From: Pelagibacteraceae bacterium AG-390-M19
GTDB lineage: Bacteria > Pseudomonadota > Alphaproteobacteria > Pelagibacterales > Pelagibacteraceae
Direction: 5' to 3'
Assembly (NCBI GenBank): GCA_003279765.1
Contig: QCHC01000004.1
Location: 1 to 43,631 of the forward strand
DNA: 43,631 nucleotides
Part shown: piece by piece, positions 25,051-34,741 of the stretch
Layout: every line of letters starts with the position of its first letter
Position numbering within the stretch: the first letter of the stretch is position 1
Notes under the pieces: model-generated
Told to the model about the DNA's origin: nothing
The model's input: only the letters and a program-made list of their open reading frames with translations
Database searches by the model: none
Program-made: the position numbers and the translations under genes

Positions 25051-25863
25051 ATGTCATTAGTTGATGCAAATTGGTTAGAAAATAATATTGAAAAAGTAAA
25101 AATTATTGATTGTTCATGGCATATGCCTCAAGCTCAAAGAAACGGTTTTGACGAGTATAATAAAGAACATATTCCAAATGCTATTTTTTTCGATTTAGAC
25201 AAAAATTCTAAATTAGATACTGATTTACCTCATATGCTAACTGATACTAAATCTTGGGAAAAAATAATGAGTAACATGGGTATAGAAAATAATGATAGAA
25301 TAGTAGTTTACGATAACTCTGATATTATTAGCTCTTGTAGATGTTGGTACAATTTAATTTATTATGGTCATGATCCTAAATTAGTTCATATTCTAGATGG
25401 TGGATTAAAAAAATGGAAAATAGAAAATAAATCTACAGATAACAAAAATGTAACCACTCTAATTTCTAAGTACACATGTAAAGAAAATATACAACTTGTT
25501 AAAAATAAAAAACAAATAGATGAAAATATTGATAAGCAAGAATTTAATGTTGTTGATGCCAGAAGTAGAGAAAGATTTGAAGGCAAAGTTGCGGAGCCAA
25601 GAAAAGGTCTAAGAAGTGGATCAATAAAAAATTCTTTTTGTTTACCCTTTTCTGAATTAATAAATGAAGACCACACTTTTATTAGTAAAGACAAAATAAT
25701 GGAAAAATTTAAGTCATTTAAATTTGACCAGGATAAAAATATAGTATTTTCATGTGGTTCTGGAGTGACCGCAAGTGTATTGGCACTAGCTTATTCTTTA
25801 ATAAATGCTAAATATATGCCGACTATTTATGATGGCTCTTGGGCGGAGTATGGAAAAAACTAG
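25051..25863 (+). CDS. sseA: 3-Mercaptopyruvate/thiosulfate sulfurtransferase
   Basis: 270 residues with two rhodanese domains. The catalytic Cys235 sits in CGSGVTA, the loop typical of mercaptopyruvate sulfurtransferases (thiosulfate enzymes usually have CRxGx[TR]). The first domain has CSWHMPQAQRNGFDEYNKEHIPNA, and the second VVDARSRERFEGKVAEPRKGLRSG. It moves sulfane sulfur to thiophilic acceptors such as cyanide or thioredoxin. It lies between msrA (1 bp) and the RND adaptor (3 bp), which suggests one transcript. Confidence 0.92.
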   Translation: MSLVDANWLENNIEKVKIIDCSWHMPQAQRNGFDEYNKEHIPNAIFFDLDKNSKLDTDLPHMLTDTKSWEKIMSNMGIENNDRIVVYDNSDIISSCRCWYNLIYYGHDPKLVHILDGGLKKWKIENKSTDNKNVTTLISKYTCKENIQLVKNKKQIDENIDKQEFNVVDARSRERFEGKVAEPRKGLRSGSIKNSFCLPFSELINEDHTFISKDKIMEKFKSFKFDQDKNIVFSCGSGVTASVLALAYSLINAKYMPTIYDGSWAEYGKN

Positions 25864-25866
25864 AAT

Positions 25867-26862
25867 ATGAAAACATCTACAAAAATAACAAGTATAGTAA
25901 TTATATTCTTCCTAATCATTGCTACTGTGATTATCGGTCGAACAATGATTGGAAATCATTTTAAGAAAAAATTTAGTAAAAGACCTCCTCCTGGAATAAT
26001 AGTAACTACAACTCAAGAAAGAGTTTTTGAAAATGTAATTAGTACCTATGGGACTGCAGCTCCAGTTAAAACACAGTCATTTAAGGTTGAAAAGTATGAA
26101 ATTCTTAAACCAATAAATTTTAACAAAAAGGTTAAAAAAGGTGATGTTATTGCTAATCTAAAAAATAGAAAAATTATTGCTCAATTTGATGGAGTTATTG
26201 GAAAAAGAGAATTCTCTGAAGATTTAGAAGTATCAAAATCTTCCTTGTTGATTAATCTTGAGGATACTAGCTCATTATATTGTGATGTTGATATACCTGA
26301 AATTTTTGTTCCATTTATAAAAGTTGGTTTGCCTGTTGATATAAAGTTCTCAGGATACAAAAATAAAATTTACAAAGGTGAAGTTGATTCTTTTGCAAGC
26401 AGAATAAGTCAAGACACCAGATCTTTAGCTACAAGAATAAAGATGGACAATAAACCTGGAGAAATATTACCAGGTTCATTTTTAGAAATTTCAATTAAGT
26501 ATAATGTAAGAGATGGTTTAAGTGCACCTGATACAAGCACAATAGTCGAAGGTGAGAATATATTTATATATAAAGTTGACGAAAAAAATAAAGTAATGAA
26601 AACAAACGTTACTATAGGTGATAGATATTTAGGATTTGTAGAGATTTTAGATGGATTAAATAAAGGTGATAAAATTGTTGCAGAGGGAACAAAAAAAGTT
26701 AGACCAAACTTAACAATCAGACCTATTGAAAAAGGTGCAAAGAAAAAACAAGGAAATTCTGGCTGGGGTAAAAAAAAGGGATCAAAAAAAGCTGAAGAAA
26801 AAAAAGGTAGATTTGATTGGTTAAAAAATATTTTTAAAAAATCCGAAAAAGAAAAAAAATAA
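25867..26862 (+). CDS. RND efflux periplasmic adaptor (membrane fusion protein)
   Basis: 331 residues. An N-terminal signal-anchor (about 7-28) precedes a short lipoyl-like half with VKKGDVIANLKNRKIIAQFDGVIGKREF, then beta-barrel and membrane-proximal domains with VEGENIFIYKVDEKNKVMKTNVTIGD and GDKIVAEGTKKVRPN. The adaptor lacks a long alpha-hairpin, so it is a compact version. It ends in a very Lys-rich tail of about 45 residues (from KKKQGNSGWGKKKG onward), unusual for a periplasmic domain. It is followed by the RND pump gene after 4 bp; no TolC-like gene is present. Confidence 0.9.
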   Translation: MKTSTKITSIVIIFFLIIATVIIGRTMIGNHFKKKFSKRPPPGIIVTTTQERVFENVISTYGTAAPVKTQSFKVEKYEILKPINFNKKVKKGDVIANLKNRKIIAQFDGVIGKREFSEDLEVSKSSLLINLEDTSSLYCDVDIPEIFVPFIKVGLPVDIKFSGYKNKIYKGEVDSFASRISQDTRSLATRIKMDNKPGEILPGSFLEISIKYNVRDGLSAPDTSTIVEGENIFIYKVDEKNKVMKTNVTIGDRYLGFVEILDGLNKGDKIVAEGTKKVRPNLTIRPIEKGAKKKQGNSGWGKKKGSKKAEEKKGRFDWLKNIFKKSEKEKK

Positions 26863-26866
26863 TTAA

Positions 26867-29800
26867 ATGTATATAACCGAAGTTAGTATTAAACGTCCTG
26901 TTGTTGCTTGGGTAATGTCTTTAATACTAATTATTTTTGGGATATTTGTATTTGCAGAGCTACCTGTTCGAGAACTTCCAGATGGAATACAGCCCCCCGT
27001 AGTTCAGGTTCAAACAGATTATAAATCAGCATCAGCAGAAATTGTTGACGAAGAAATAACACAAAAACTTGAAGATGTTATAGGCGGTGCAGAAGGAATT
27101 AAAAACATAGACTCTAGCTCTTTGAATGGAAGAAGCAGAATTAATATTCAATTTAATACTGATATAGACTTAGACGATGCAGCAAATGACATTAGGGAAA
27201 GAGTTGCGCGTGTTGTTGATAATTTACCTAGCGAAGCTAATCCACCCCAAATTCTAAAACAAGCCGCAGGTTTTACGACTACTATGTGGGTAGCACTTAC
27301 ATCTCCTACATGGAACGATCTAGATCTTGGAGATTATGCTGAAAGATATCTTATAGATGCATTTTCAAGTGTTCCAAATGTTGGTAGAATTTTAGTTGGT
27401 GGACTAAGAGAGCTGAGTGTAAGAGTATGGATAGACCCTATCAAATTAGCAGCCAATAACCTGACAATTCAAGAAGTTGAAAGAGCTTTAAGAAATGAAA
27501 ATCTTAATATTCCTGCTGGTACGTTAGAAGCAAATAATAAAGATTTAACTTTAAATATAGATAAATCTTATTCAAACATCGATACTATTAAACAACTTCC
27601 TCTTAGGAAAAATAAAGACAAAGTAGTAATACTATCTGATGTAGCAAATATTGAGTTTGGACCTGTTTCAGAAAAAACGTTATTCAAAGCACAAAGTAAA
27701 AATGCCCTAAACCTAAAAACTGTTGGAATTGGTATTTATGCTAAAAGTGGAGCTTCAACAGTAGAGTTATCAAATCAAATTAAAGTTAAAATAAAAGAGC
27801 TTAATAAATCACTACCAGATGGATTAAATTTGGAAATAGCTTTTAATAGAGCAACATATATTGGTGCTGCAATCGAAGAGGTTTACAAAAGTTTAATTAT
27901 TGCTTTTGTTTTAGTGGTTTTAATAATTTATCTTTTTCTTGGAAATCTTAAAGCTGTCATAGTACCAGCTGTAGCTCTTCCAGTTAGTTTGATTGGTTCA
28001 TTTCTTGGATTGTACATTTTTGATCTTTCCATAAATATTTTTGTATTATTAAGTTTTATTTTAGCAATAGGAATAATTACTGATGACTCTGTAATTATGA
28101 CTGACGCTATTTATACAAGAATAGAAAATGGAGAAACACCATTAGTCGCTGCTTATAGAGGTTCAAAACAAATTACTTTTGCAATTATTGCAACTACATT
28201 AATTTTAATTGCAGTGTTCTTACCGCTAATTTTTATTAAAGGAATATCTGGAACATTATTCAAAGAGACAGCGATAGCATTATCATTTTCGATTGTAGTA
28301 TCATCTTTTGTAGCACTAACTCTGTCTCCAATGCTTGGAAGTAAGTTTTTAAATAGAAAAGAAAAAATTAATTTTTTAGTTAAAAAATTTAATAATGGAT
28401 TTAAATCTTTTACTGGATTTTACATTGACTCACTTAAGTACTGGATAAACAGGCAAAAAACGATTTCGATATTTATTATTTTTATAATTGCTGCATCTAC
28501 ATATCTTTTTAATTTTTCAAAAAAAGAATTATTACCTATGGAAGACAGAGGTTCTTATTTAATAATAGGATCAACAGATGAAGGTAGTTCATTTGAGTAT
28601 ACTCAAGAAAAAGCTCAGATAATTGAGGGTAGAATATTAAGATTACTACAGGCAGAAGATAGTCCATACGAAAGACTAATTATGAGAGTTCCTGGCTTTG
28701 GAAGATCTGCTACCACTTACAACACTTTTATAATAATTGCTTTACTTGACGAATGGAAAAATAGAGAAAAAAATAGTCAAACTGTATTAAGGGAAGCTAT
28801 TGGACAAGTAGTTTCAGTTCCAGAAACTTTTGCTTTTCCAATATCCCCACAAGGAATAAGAGTTTCAAGCTACAACAAGCCTGTTCAAATGGTTATTTAT
28901 GGGTCAAGCTATGAAGAATTAGAGGACATTCAAAATAGTGTTCTGAGAGAATTAAGAAAAAATAGAAATATGTTCAGAATTGAGAGTGATTATACGAAAA
29001 ACAAGCCTGAAGTTAAATTAATCACCAACAAAAATCGAGCTAATGACTTAGGTGTATCGACTGAGAATATTGGTAGAACTCTTGAAACACTTTATGGAGG
29101 AAAAAGAGTTACTTCTTTTAGTAAGGAGGGAAGAGAATACCCAATTATCTTACAACAATATTTAGCTGATAGACGTGATCAAGACGGTTTATCAAAAATA
29201 TTTGTAAGGTCCGAGACAACAGGAAAGCTAGTTTCTGTGGCAAGTCTTGTGGAATTTGAGGAAAAAGGAACAGCAGAGGCATTACCAAGATACAATCGGC
29301 AAAGAGCAGTTACAATTTCAGCTGCACTATCAGAAAATTACACCCTCACTGAAGCTGTTAAATATTTAGAAGAAGTAATGTTAAAAGTTGCACCCCAAAA
29401 CCAGATTACTTGGAAAGGAAAATCAGAAGAATTAAAAGAAACTACAAATGAAATATATTTGATTTTTGCTTTAGCTTTATTGACTGCTTATTTAGTAATG
29501 GCAGCAACATTTAACTCTTTTGTTCACCCTTTTATAATTATTTTAACGGTTCCTTTAGCTGTATTTGGTGGTCTAGTATTTATTTTATTTTTAAATAGTT
29601 CAGTCAATATTTTTTCACAAATTGCCCTTATCATTCTTATTGGTATTTCAACAAAGAATAGTATTTTAATTGTTGATTATGCTAACCAAATAAGAACAAC
29701 AGGTGTTAAAATTCAAGAAGCAGTATTGAAAGCCTGTAAGCTTAGAATAAGACCTATTATAATGACATCATTAAGCACTATGATTGCTATGATACCTTTG

Positions 29801-29989
29801 GTTATCGGAAATATAGGTCCTGGTGCTGGAGAAGGATCAAGATTAGCAGTTGGTGCAACTATTTTAGGTGGAATGATTATATCAACATTCTTTACTCTAT
29901 ATGTAACCCCAACAATGTATTTAGCATTAGCAAAAAATACTAAGCGGATTGACGCCGTAGATATAGAGCTGAAAAAACAATTAAATTAA
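26867..29989 (+). CDS. RND (HAE1-type) proton-driven efflux pump
   Basis: 1040 residues with the AcrB layout: one helix, large periplasmic loop, six helices, a second large loop and six helices. The proton-relay residues are conserved: Asp406-Asp407 in GIITDDSVIMTDA (helix 4) and Lys930 in GISTKNSILIVDYA (helix 10). The N terminus YITEVSIKRPVVAWVMSLIL and the early ELPDGIQPPVVQVQTDYKSA match the family. It exports hydrophobic or toxic compounds with the preceding adaptor; substrate unknown. Its stop overlaps the convergent lipoprotein gene by 4 bp. Confidence 0.93.
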   Translation: MYITEVSIKRPVVAWVMSLILIIFGIFVFAELPVRELPDGIQPPVVQVQTDYKSASAEIVDEEITQKLEDVIGGAEGIKNIDSSSLNGRSRINIQFNTDIDLDDAANDIRERVARVVDNLPSEANPPQILKQAAGFTTTMWVALTSPTWNDLDLGDYAERYLIDAFSSVPNVGRILVGGLRELSVRVWIDPIKLAANNLTIQEVERALRNENLNIPAGTLEANNKDLTLNIDKSYSNIDTIKQLPLRKNKDKVVILSDVANIEFGPVSEKTLFKAQSKNALNLKTVGIGIYAKSGASTVELSNQIKVKIKELNKSLPDGLNLEIAFNRATYIGAAIEEVYKSLIIAFVLVVLIIYLFLGNLKAVIVPAVALPVSLIGSFLGLYIFDLSINIFVLLSFILAIGIITDDSVIMTDAIYTRIENGETPLVAAYRGSKQITFAIIATTLILIAVFLPLIFIKGISGTLFKETAIALSFSIVVSSFVALTLSPMLGSKFLNRKEKINFLVKKFNNGFKSFTGFYIDSLKYWINRQKTISIFIIFIIAASTYLFNFSKKELLPMEDRGSYLIIGSTDEGSSFEYTQEKAQIIEGRILRLLQAEDSPYERLIMRVPGFGRSATTYNTFIIIALLDEWKNREKNSQTVLREAIGQVVSVPETFAFPISPQGIRVSSYNKPVQMVIYGSSYEELEDIQNSVLRELRKNRNMFRIESDYTKNKPEVKLITNKNRANDLGVSTENIGRTLETLYGGKRVTSFSKEGREYPIILQQYLADRRDQDGLSKIFVRSETTGKLVSVASLVEFEEKGTAEALPRYNRQRAVTISAALSENYTLTEAVKYLEEVMLKVAPQNQITWKGKSEELKETTNEIYLIFALALLTAYLVMAATFNSFVHPFIIILTVPLAVFGGLVFILFLNSSVNIFSQIALIILIGISTKNSILIVDYANQIRTTGVKIQEAVLKACKLRIRPIIMTSLSTMIAMIPLVIGNIGPGAGEGSRLAVGATILGGMIISTFFTLYVTPTMYLALAKNTKRIDAVDIELKKQLN

Positions 29990-30597
29990 AAAATAATATA
30001 CTTACTTGTAGTTAATTTATTTTTACAATCTGATAATTGTTTTTTATAAATATTGGACTGTTTCTCAACTCTTTTAGCTAAGTTAATAACCTTATTATTT
30101 TTTTTATAATTTTTGTAATTCCCCCACCCCTCATGGTATGCAACATATTGTTTAAAAGCATCTTTCTTTGAAACTTTTAAAATTTTCTCAGTTTTGTTTG
30201 TATACCAACCAATAAAATCTACACTGTCTTTAAATCTTGTTCTTGTTGCAAATTTATTTCCTGTTTCTTCTTTGTATTGTTTCCAAGTACCTTTGACTGC
30301 TTGAGAATATCCAAAAGAACTAGAAGGTCTTTTGTAAGGGATAACTTTGAATATTTTTTGTCTTGGAGGTTTTGCCAACCTATCAAAGCTAGATTCCATC
30401 TTTATTATAGCTAATTGTAAATACACAGGTGTACCCCACTTTGCTTCTGCTTTTTTAGCATGCTTATACCAAAGATATCTTTCATTAAATATTGAGCAAC
30501 CATCTGCAGTATTAGATGGAATTGATGAGCAAGCAGAAAGTAAAATAAAATTAAATAATAAAAAAAAATATTTATATTTTTGAAAAAAATATTTCAT
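29986..30597 (-). CDS. Lipoprotein with lytic-transglycosylase (SLT) domain
   Basis: 203 residues from the ATG at 30597; a longer form beginning with TTG at 30621 is less likely because the hydrophobic signal starts right after the ATG. A lipobox LLSAC places it in the envelope. The SLT-like elements are visible: the probable catalytic Glu in IKMESSFDR, SSSFGYSQAVKGTWKQY, and YVAYHEGWGNYKNY. Enzymes of this type cleave glycan strands of peptidoglycan with formation of 1,6-anhydro-MurNAc. That product would feed the AmgK/MurU recycling genes encoded nearby (functional link inferred). Confidence 0.83.
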   Translation of the reverse strand: MKYFFQKYKYFFLLFNFILLSACSSIPSNTADGCSIFNERYLWYKHAKKAEAKWGTPVYLQLAIIKMESSFDRLAKPPRQKIFKVIPYKRPSSSFGYSQAVKGTWKQYKEETGNKFATRTRFKDSVDFIGWYTNKTEKILKVSKKDAFKQYVAYHEGWGNYKNYKKNNKVINLAKRVEKQSNIYKKQLSDCKNKLTTSKYIIF

Positions 30598-30641
30598 TAA
30601 TCTTGTAGTTTTATTTATCAAATTAATTTAAAAGGTGAAAG

Positions 30642-31352
30642 ATGAGTTATTTAGTTTTAGTTAGACACGGTCAAAGTGTTTGGAATTTAGAAAAAAAATT
30701 CACAGGATGGGTAGATGTTGATTTGACAGAAAATGGTAAATCTGAAGCAAAAAAAGCAGGTCAATTAATTAATAAAAATAACCTAACAATAGATCTTTAT
30801 TTCTCATCTGTTCAATTAAGAGCCAAAAATACATTAAAAATAATTCAAGAAGAATTAAAGGACAATAAAGTTCCTAGTGAGGCATGGGAATTAAACGAAA
30901 GACATTATGGTTCACTTACTGGTCTAAACAAAGACGAAATGAAGGTAAAATTAGGGGAAGATAAGGTACATCAGTTTAGAAGGTCTTGGGATTTAAGACC
31001 TGATCCTCTAGACAAACAAAATCCATATCATCCATCTAATATAGAAATTTATAAAAATATTCCTGAAGATAAAATACCTAGTACAGAGTCTCTAAAAGAC
31101 ACTTATGAGAGAGTAATAGATTTTTACAAAAAGAAAATTGAAATCATAAATGATAAAAATATTTTAATTTCTGCACATGGAAATTCAATTAGAGCTCTTT
31201 GCAAGTACCTATTTAATTTAGATAATGATGTAATTTCAAAATTAGAAATACCAACAGGTAATCCTTTACTCATTGAAGTAAATGGAGATAAAAAAGTTTT
31301 AAATGCTAAATATTTAGACTCTGATAGAGCTAAAGATCTTTTAGTTTTTTGA
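30642..31352 (+). CDS. gpmA: 2,3-bisphosphoglycerate-dependent phosphoglycerate mutase
   Basis: 236 residues. It interconverts 3- and 2-phosphoglycerate in glycolysis/gluconeogenesis. The phosphohistidine motif is LVRHGQSVWN (His9), with NERHYGSLTGLNK and the second active-site His in SAHGNSIRALCKYL. Length and the KFTGWVDVDLTENG segment fit the dPGM (GpmA) class. A Shine-Dalgarno-like AAAGGTGAAAG precedes the ATG. The 3' end overlaps the convergent nucleotidyltransferase gene by 23 bp. Confidence 0.95.
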   Translation: MSYLVLVRHGQSVWNLEKKFTGWVDVDLTENGKSEAKKAGQLINKNNLTIDLYFSSVQLRAKNTLKIIQEELKDNKVPSEAWELNERHYGSLTGLNKDEMKVKLGEDKVHQFRRSWDLRPDPLDKQNPYHPSNIEIYKNIPEDKIPSTESLKDTYERVIDFYKKKIEIINDKNILISAHGNSIRALCKYLFNLDNDVISKLEIPTGNPLLIEVNGDKKVLNAKYLDSDRAKDLLVF

Positions 31353-32019
31353 AGATTTCCAAATTAGTTAAATGATAAAAACTTTGTTTGCTTTCATATC
31401 CATGTAAATCTTCGGAATCAATCAATTTGTCCCAAATTTTAGAGATTGAAAATTTTTCATTAGTTTCATTTTTAAACAATTTTTTACTTAATATCTGACA
31501 ACCGATGAAAATATAATTTTTATCTAATTCCTTAGTAATAAGATTATTTTCTAAATTGAAGTCTCCCTTTAAATTTTTATCAAAACTTAAATTTTTGTTT
31601 ACCAATAAAAGAATATTTTTTAATTTTTCACTAAAATAGAACTCTTCCATTTTATTAATTTCATCAAAATACTCCTTTGTCCAAACAGTATCAGGATTAA
31701 AAACTATAAAATCATTTTCATTTGAATGCTTAATTAAATTTAAAATACCGCCCCCAGTGTCTAGAATTTCTTTTCCATCCTCTATAATTTCAATATCAAT
31801 ATCAAAATTGTTATCTTTAAAAAATTTTGTAAAATGATCTTTTAAATAAAATGAATTTATTAAAATTTTCTTAATTCCCAAACTTTTAATCAATTGGATG
31901 CACTTTTCTAATATTGTTACATTATGTAACTCTAACAATGGTTTGGGTGTATCTAATGTTATTGGATTTAATCTTTTTCCATATCCTGCACATAATATTA
32001 ACGCTGTATTTATTTTCAT
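31330..32019 (-). CDS. murU: N-acetylmuramate 1-phosphate uridylyltransferase-like nucleotidyltransferase
   Basis: 229 residues of the sugar-nucleotidyltransferase fold. The signature ILCAGYGKRLNPITLDTPKP (residues 9-28) has the nucleotide-binding Gly and Lys, followed by NPDTVWTKEYF, where Asp binds the metal. MurU activates MurNAc-1-phosphate to UDP-MurNAc in cell-wall recycling. The adjacent AmgK-like kinase gene (3 bp upstream) makes this specific function likely, because the two act in sequence. A general MobA/RmlA-like enzyme is the alternative. Confidence 0.85.
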   Translation of the reverse strand: MKINTALILCAGYGKRLNPITLDTPKPLLELHNVTILEKCIQLIKSLGIKKILINSFYLKDHFTKFFKDNNFDIDIEIIEDGKEILDTGGGILNLIKHSNENDFIVFNPDTVWTKEYFDEINKMEEFYFSEKLKNILLLVNKNLSFDKNLKGDFNLENNLITKELDKNYIFIGCQILSKKLFKNETNEKFSISKIWDKLIDSEDLHGYESKQSFYHLTNLEIFKKLKDL

Positions 32020-32022
32020 AAT

Positions 32023-32964
32023 TTAATTGATAAATTCTGGAAAATTGTTTTTTAATAATAATTTTAAATCCTTAAAAATCTTATTCTGTTTTAATCTGTA
32101 ATCTATCATTTTCCACGCATAAGGTATTAATTGAGTATATTTTTTTTTATCATCTCTATAAGCAAGCCTTGTAAAAATTCCAATGATTTTTAAATTTCTT
32201 AGAACTGATAGTATTTCAAAGTCTTGTTTAAATTTAATTAAGTTAATTTTTTTATTGGTTTTTATGTAATAATCAAAAATCTTTTTTTTTAATCTGTTAT
32301 TAGTTTTCAATCTAACATCATCTATCAATGATGCTAAATCATAAGCCTTATTTCCAACAAGAGCGTCTTGATTGTCAATTAAACTAATTTGATTTTTAAA
32401 ATACATTAAATTTGAAACATGAAAATCCCTGTGCACAAAAGTAATATTTTTATTATCAAGTTTAGATAACAATTTATTTATTTCGTTTTTAAATTTTTTT
32501 TTGAATAAAGATTTATTTTTATTTAATTTTTTTTCAACATACCAGTCGCTAAAAAGTTTTGCTTCATTATATAGAATTTTATTTTTATATAATTCAAGTT
32601 TGTAATTTTGATTTAAAAAATTTTTTATCTTTTTAGTTTTTATACTTTGTAATTTATTCAGTATATGAATAATATTTTTAAAAAATAAAAACTTATTTTT
32701 TTTTTTATTTTTTAAAACTTTAAATAATGAGACATTTCCGAAATCCTGAATTTCAATAAAGTTTTTTTTGTAATCATGACTAATCAGATTTGGTGCGGAA
32801 ATTCTATTTTTTATTAAAATTTTGTTGACTGCATCATAAATTAATAAATTTTTTTTTTTTTCTTTTTTTGCATAAACAACAATAGAGTTATTTTTTTTAC
32901 TTCTATAAAATGTCCTAAATGATGCATCCCCTTTAATTTTTTGCAAATCTTTTGAATTTTTCAT
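32023..32964 (-). CDS. amgK: AmgK-like anomeric sugar kinase (APH fold)
   Basis: 313 residues with the aminoglycoside-phosphotransferase fold. The catalytic loop is FVHRDFHVSNLMYF and the metal-binding Asp lies in SLIDNQDALVG. AmgK phosphorylates MurNAc/GlcNAc at C1, handing it to MurU encoded next. It is strikingly Lys-rich and AT-rich. An in-frame A13 tract (32849-32861, complement) encodes part of the stretch KEKKKN near residue 35, making it prone to slippage. The gene overlaps none of its neighbours; tsaE ends 12 bp upstream. Confidence 0.85.
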   Translation of the reverse strand: MKNSKDLQKIKGDASFRTFYRSKKNNSIVVYAKKEKKKNLLIYDAVNKILIKNRISAPNLISHDYKKNFIEIQDFGNVSLFKVLKNKKKNKFLFFKNIIHILNKLQSIKTKKIKNFLNQNYKLELYKNKILYNEAKLFSDWYVEKKLNKNKSLFKKKFKNEINKLLSKLDNKNITFVHRDFHVSNLMYFKNQISLIDNQDALVGNKAYDLASLIDDVRLKTNNRLKKKIFDYYIKTNKKINLIKFKQDFEILSVLRNLKIIGIFTRLAYRDDKKKYTQLIPYAWKMIDYRLKQNKIFKDLKLLLKNNFPEFIN

Positions 32965-32976
32965 TCTAGTATATTC

Positions 32977-33429
32977 TTAATCAATGCCTGTGATTTCAAC
33001 ACTTCTATTATTTAGCTCATTTTCATAGTTAAATTTTAATACAATAACTTTTTCCTGAATATCTTTAACTAACTCTGGCCACTCAACAAAAGTAATTAAA
33101 TTATTATCTTTTTCAAATATGTTTAGATCATTTGTATCTCTTTTATTTTTAATCCTAAATAAATCGTAATGTTTTATCTTCTTGGGACCTGCTTGATATT
33201 CATTTAATAAATTAAATGTTGGACTTGAAACTTCTGTAATTGGAAAATCTGAACTTTTTTGAAATTCATTAATCAAATATTTTATAAATGTAGTTTTGCC
33301 TACACCCATTTCACCATACAAAAATATAATTTCTCCACCTTGTAAAAAATTTTTAAAACTTTCTGCTAAAACTTTTGTTGTTTCTTCTGAGCTTATATCG
33401 ATCTTGCTATTTTTAATAGCGATAGGCAT
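32977..33429 (-). CDS. tsaE: tRNA threonylcarbamoyladenosine biosynthesis ATPase TsaE
   Basis: 150 residues from the ATG at 33429. It is part of the complex that makes t6A37 in ANN-decoding tRNAs. The Walker A loop is [14 protein letters not shown], followed by [12 protein letters not shown] and HYDLFRI, all TsaE signatures. A GTG at 33459 would add ten residues but overlap ahcY by 47 bp; the ATG overlaps it by only 17 bp and is preferred. It is followed by amgK and murU, an order common in alphaproteobacteria. Confidence 0.92.
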   Translation of the reverse strand: MPIAIKNSKIDISSEETTKVLAESFKNFLQGGEIIFLYGEMGVGKTTFIKYLINEFQKSSDFPITEVSSPTFNLLNEYQAGPKKIKHYDLFRIKNKRDTNDLNIFEKDNNLITFVEWPELVKDIQEKVIVLKFNYENELNNRSVEITGID

Positions 33430-34699
33430 CTGGTTTGAATGGGCCTTCTGTTCCAACACTTATGTAATCTGCTTGTTCTTTTGATAATTTTGTTAATTTA
33501 GCCCCAACTTTTTTCAAATGTAATGTTGCTACTTTTTCATCTAAGTGCTTGGGTAAAACATAAACTTTATTTTCATAATTTTTATGGTTATGCCAAAGTT
33601 CTATTTGAGCAATTACTTGATTGGTAAAAGATGCGCTCATTACGAAACTTGGGTGTCCGGTTGCACAACCTAAATTAACTAATCTTCCCTCAGCTAAAAG
33701 GATAATTCTTTTTCCACTTGGTAATTCGATTTCGTGTACTTGGGGCTTAACTTCCGTCCATTTATAATTTTTCAATGCCTCAACTTGAATTTCATTATCA
33801 AAATGTCCAATATTGCATAAGATTGCTCTATCTTTCATATCTCTCATATGATCAGCTGTAACTATATCTTTATTTCCAGTTGCTGTAACAACTATGTCTG
33901 CTCTGCTAATGGCTTCTTCCATTAAAACTACTTCATAACCTTCCATTGCTGCCTGAAGTGCACAAATAGGATCTGCTTCAGTAACAAGAACTCTAGCACC
34001 ACTTTGTCTTAAAGATGCGGCACTTCCTTTTCCAACGTCACCAAAACCAGCAACTATTGCAATTTTACCTGACATCATAACATCAGTAGCTCTTCTGATA
34101 CCGTCAACTAAACTTTCTCTACATCCATATAAGTTATCAAATTTAGATTTCGTTACAGAGTCATTAACGTTTATTGCAGGAACTAATAGAGAATTATCTT
34201 TCTCCATTTTATTTAATGCTTTAATTCCAGTTGTGGTCTCCTCTGAAACACCTTTTATATCTTTCATTAAATCTTTATATTCATTGTGCATGATAGCAGT
34301 TAAATCTCCACCATCATCTAATAACATGTTTGGTTTCCAGTCAGGTTTTCCAACTATTGTTTGTTTAATGCACCACAAGTATTCTTCCTCGGTTTCACCT
34401 TTCCATGCATAAACAGGAATTCCAGCTTTTGCTATTGCTGCTGCTGCATGGTCTTGTGTAGAAAATATATTACAAGATGACCATCTAACTTCTGCTCCAA
34501 GATCTACTAATGTCTCAATTAGCACTGCTGTTTGGATGGTCATATGAAGACATCCGATAATTCTAGCACCTTTTAAGGGTTTTTCTTTAGAATACTCTTC
34601 TCTTAATGCCATTAAACCAGGCATTTCGCTTTCTGCTATAGAAATTTCTTTTCTTCCAAATTCAGCCTGAGAAATATCTTTTACTTTAAAATCATCCAT
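33413..34699 (-). CDS. ahcY: S-adenosylhomocysteine hydrolase
   Basis: 428 residues. It hydrolyses SAH to adenosine and homocysteine, closing the methylation cycle. Family motifs are [39 protein letters not shown], the NAD-binding [10 protein letters not shown], and the C-terminal [10 protein letters not shown] ending in Lys-Pro-Asp-x-Tyr-Arg-Tyr. This is the shorter form, lacking the roughly 40-residue insert found in some bacterial enzymes. It links metabolically to the purine genes because it releases adenosine. It lies 42 bp downstream of the histidine kinase; no SAH riboswitch could be fitted in that gap. Confidence 0.96.
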   Translation of the reverse strand: MDDFKVKDISQAEFGRKEISIAESEMPGLMALREEYSKEKPLKGARIIGCLHMTIQTAVLIETLVDLGAEVRWSSCNIFSTQDHAAAAIAKAGIPVYAWKGETEEEYLWCIKQTIVGKPDWKPNMLLDDGGDLTAIMHNEYKDLMKDIKGVSEETTTGIKALNKMEKDNSLLVPAINVNDSVTKSKFDNLYGCRESLVDGIRRATDVMMSGKIAIVAGFGDVGKGSAASLRQSGARVLVTEADPICALQAAMEGYEVVLMEEAISRADIVVTATGNKDIVTADHMRDMKDRAILCNIGHFDNEIQVEALKNYKWTEVKPQVHEIELPSGKRIILLAEGRLVNLGCATGHPSFVMSASFTNQVIAQIELWHNHKNYENKVYVLPKHLDEKVATLHLKKVGAKLTKLSKEQADYISVGTEGPFKPDAYRY

Positions 34700-34741
34700 A
34701 GCGAGCTTTATACAGTTAAGTTATATTTTATCAACTAAAGA

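Noticed and set aside
34700..34741. SAH riboswitch before ahcY
   Set aside because: Only 42 bp separate ahcY from the kinase gene, and no recognisable conserved structure is seen.
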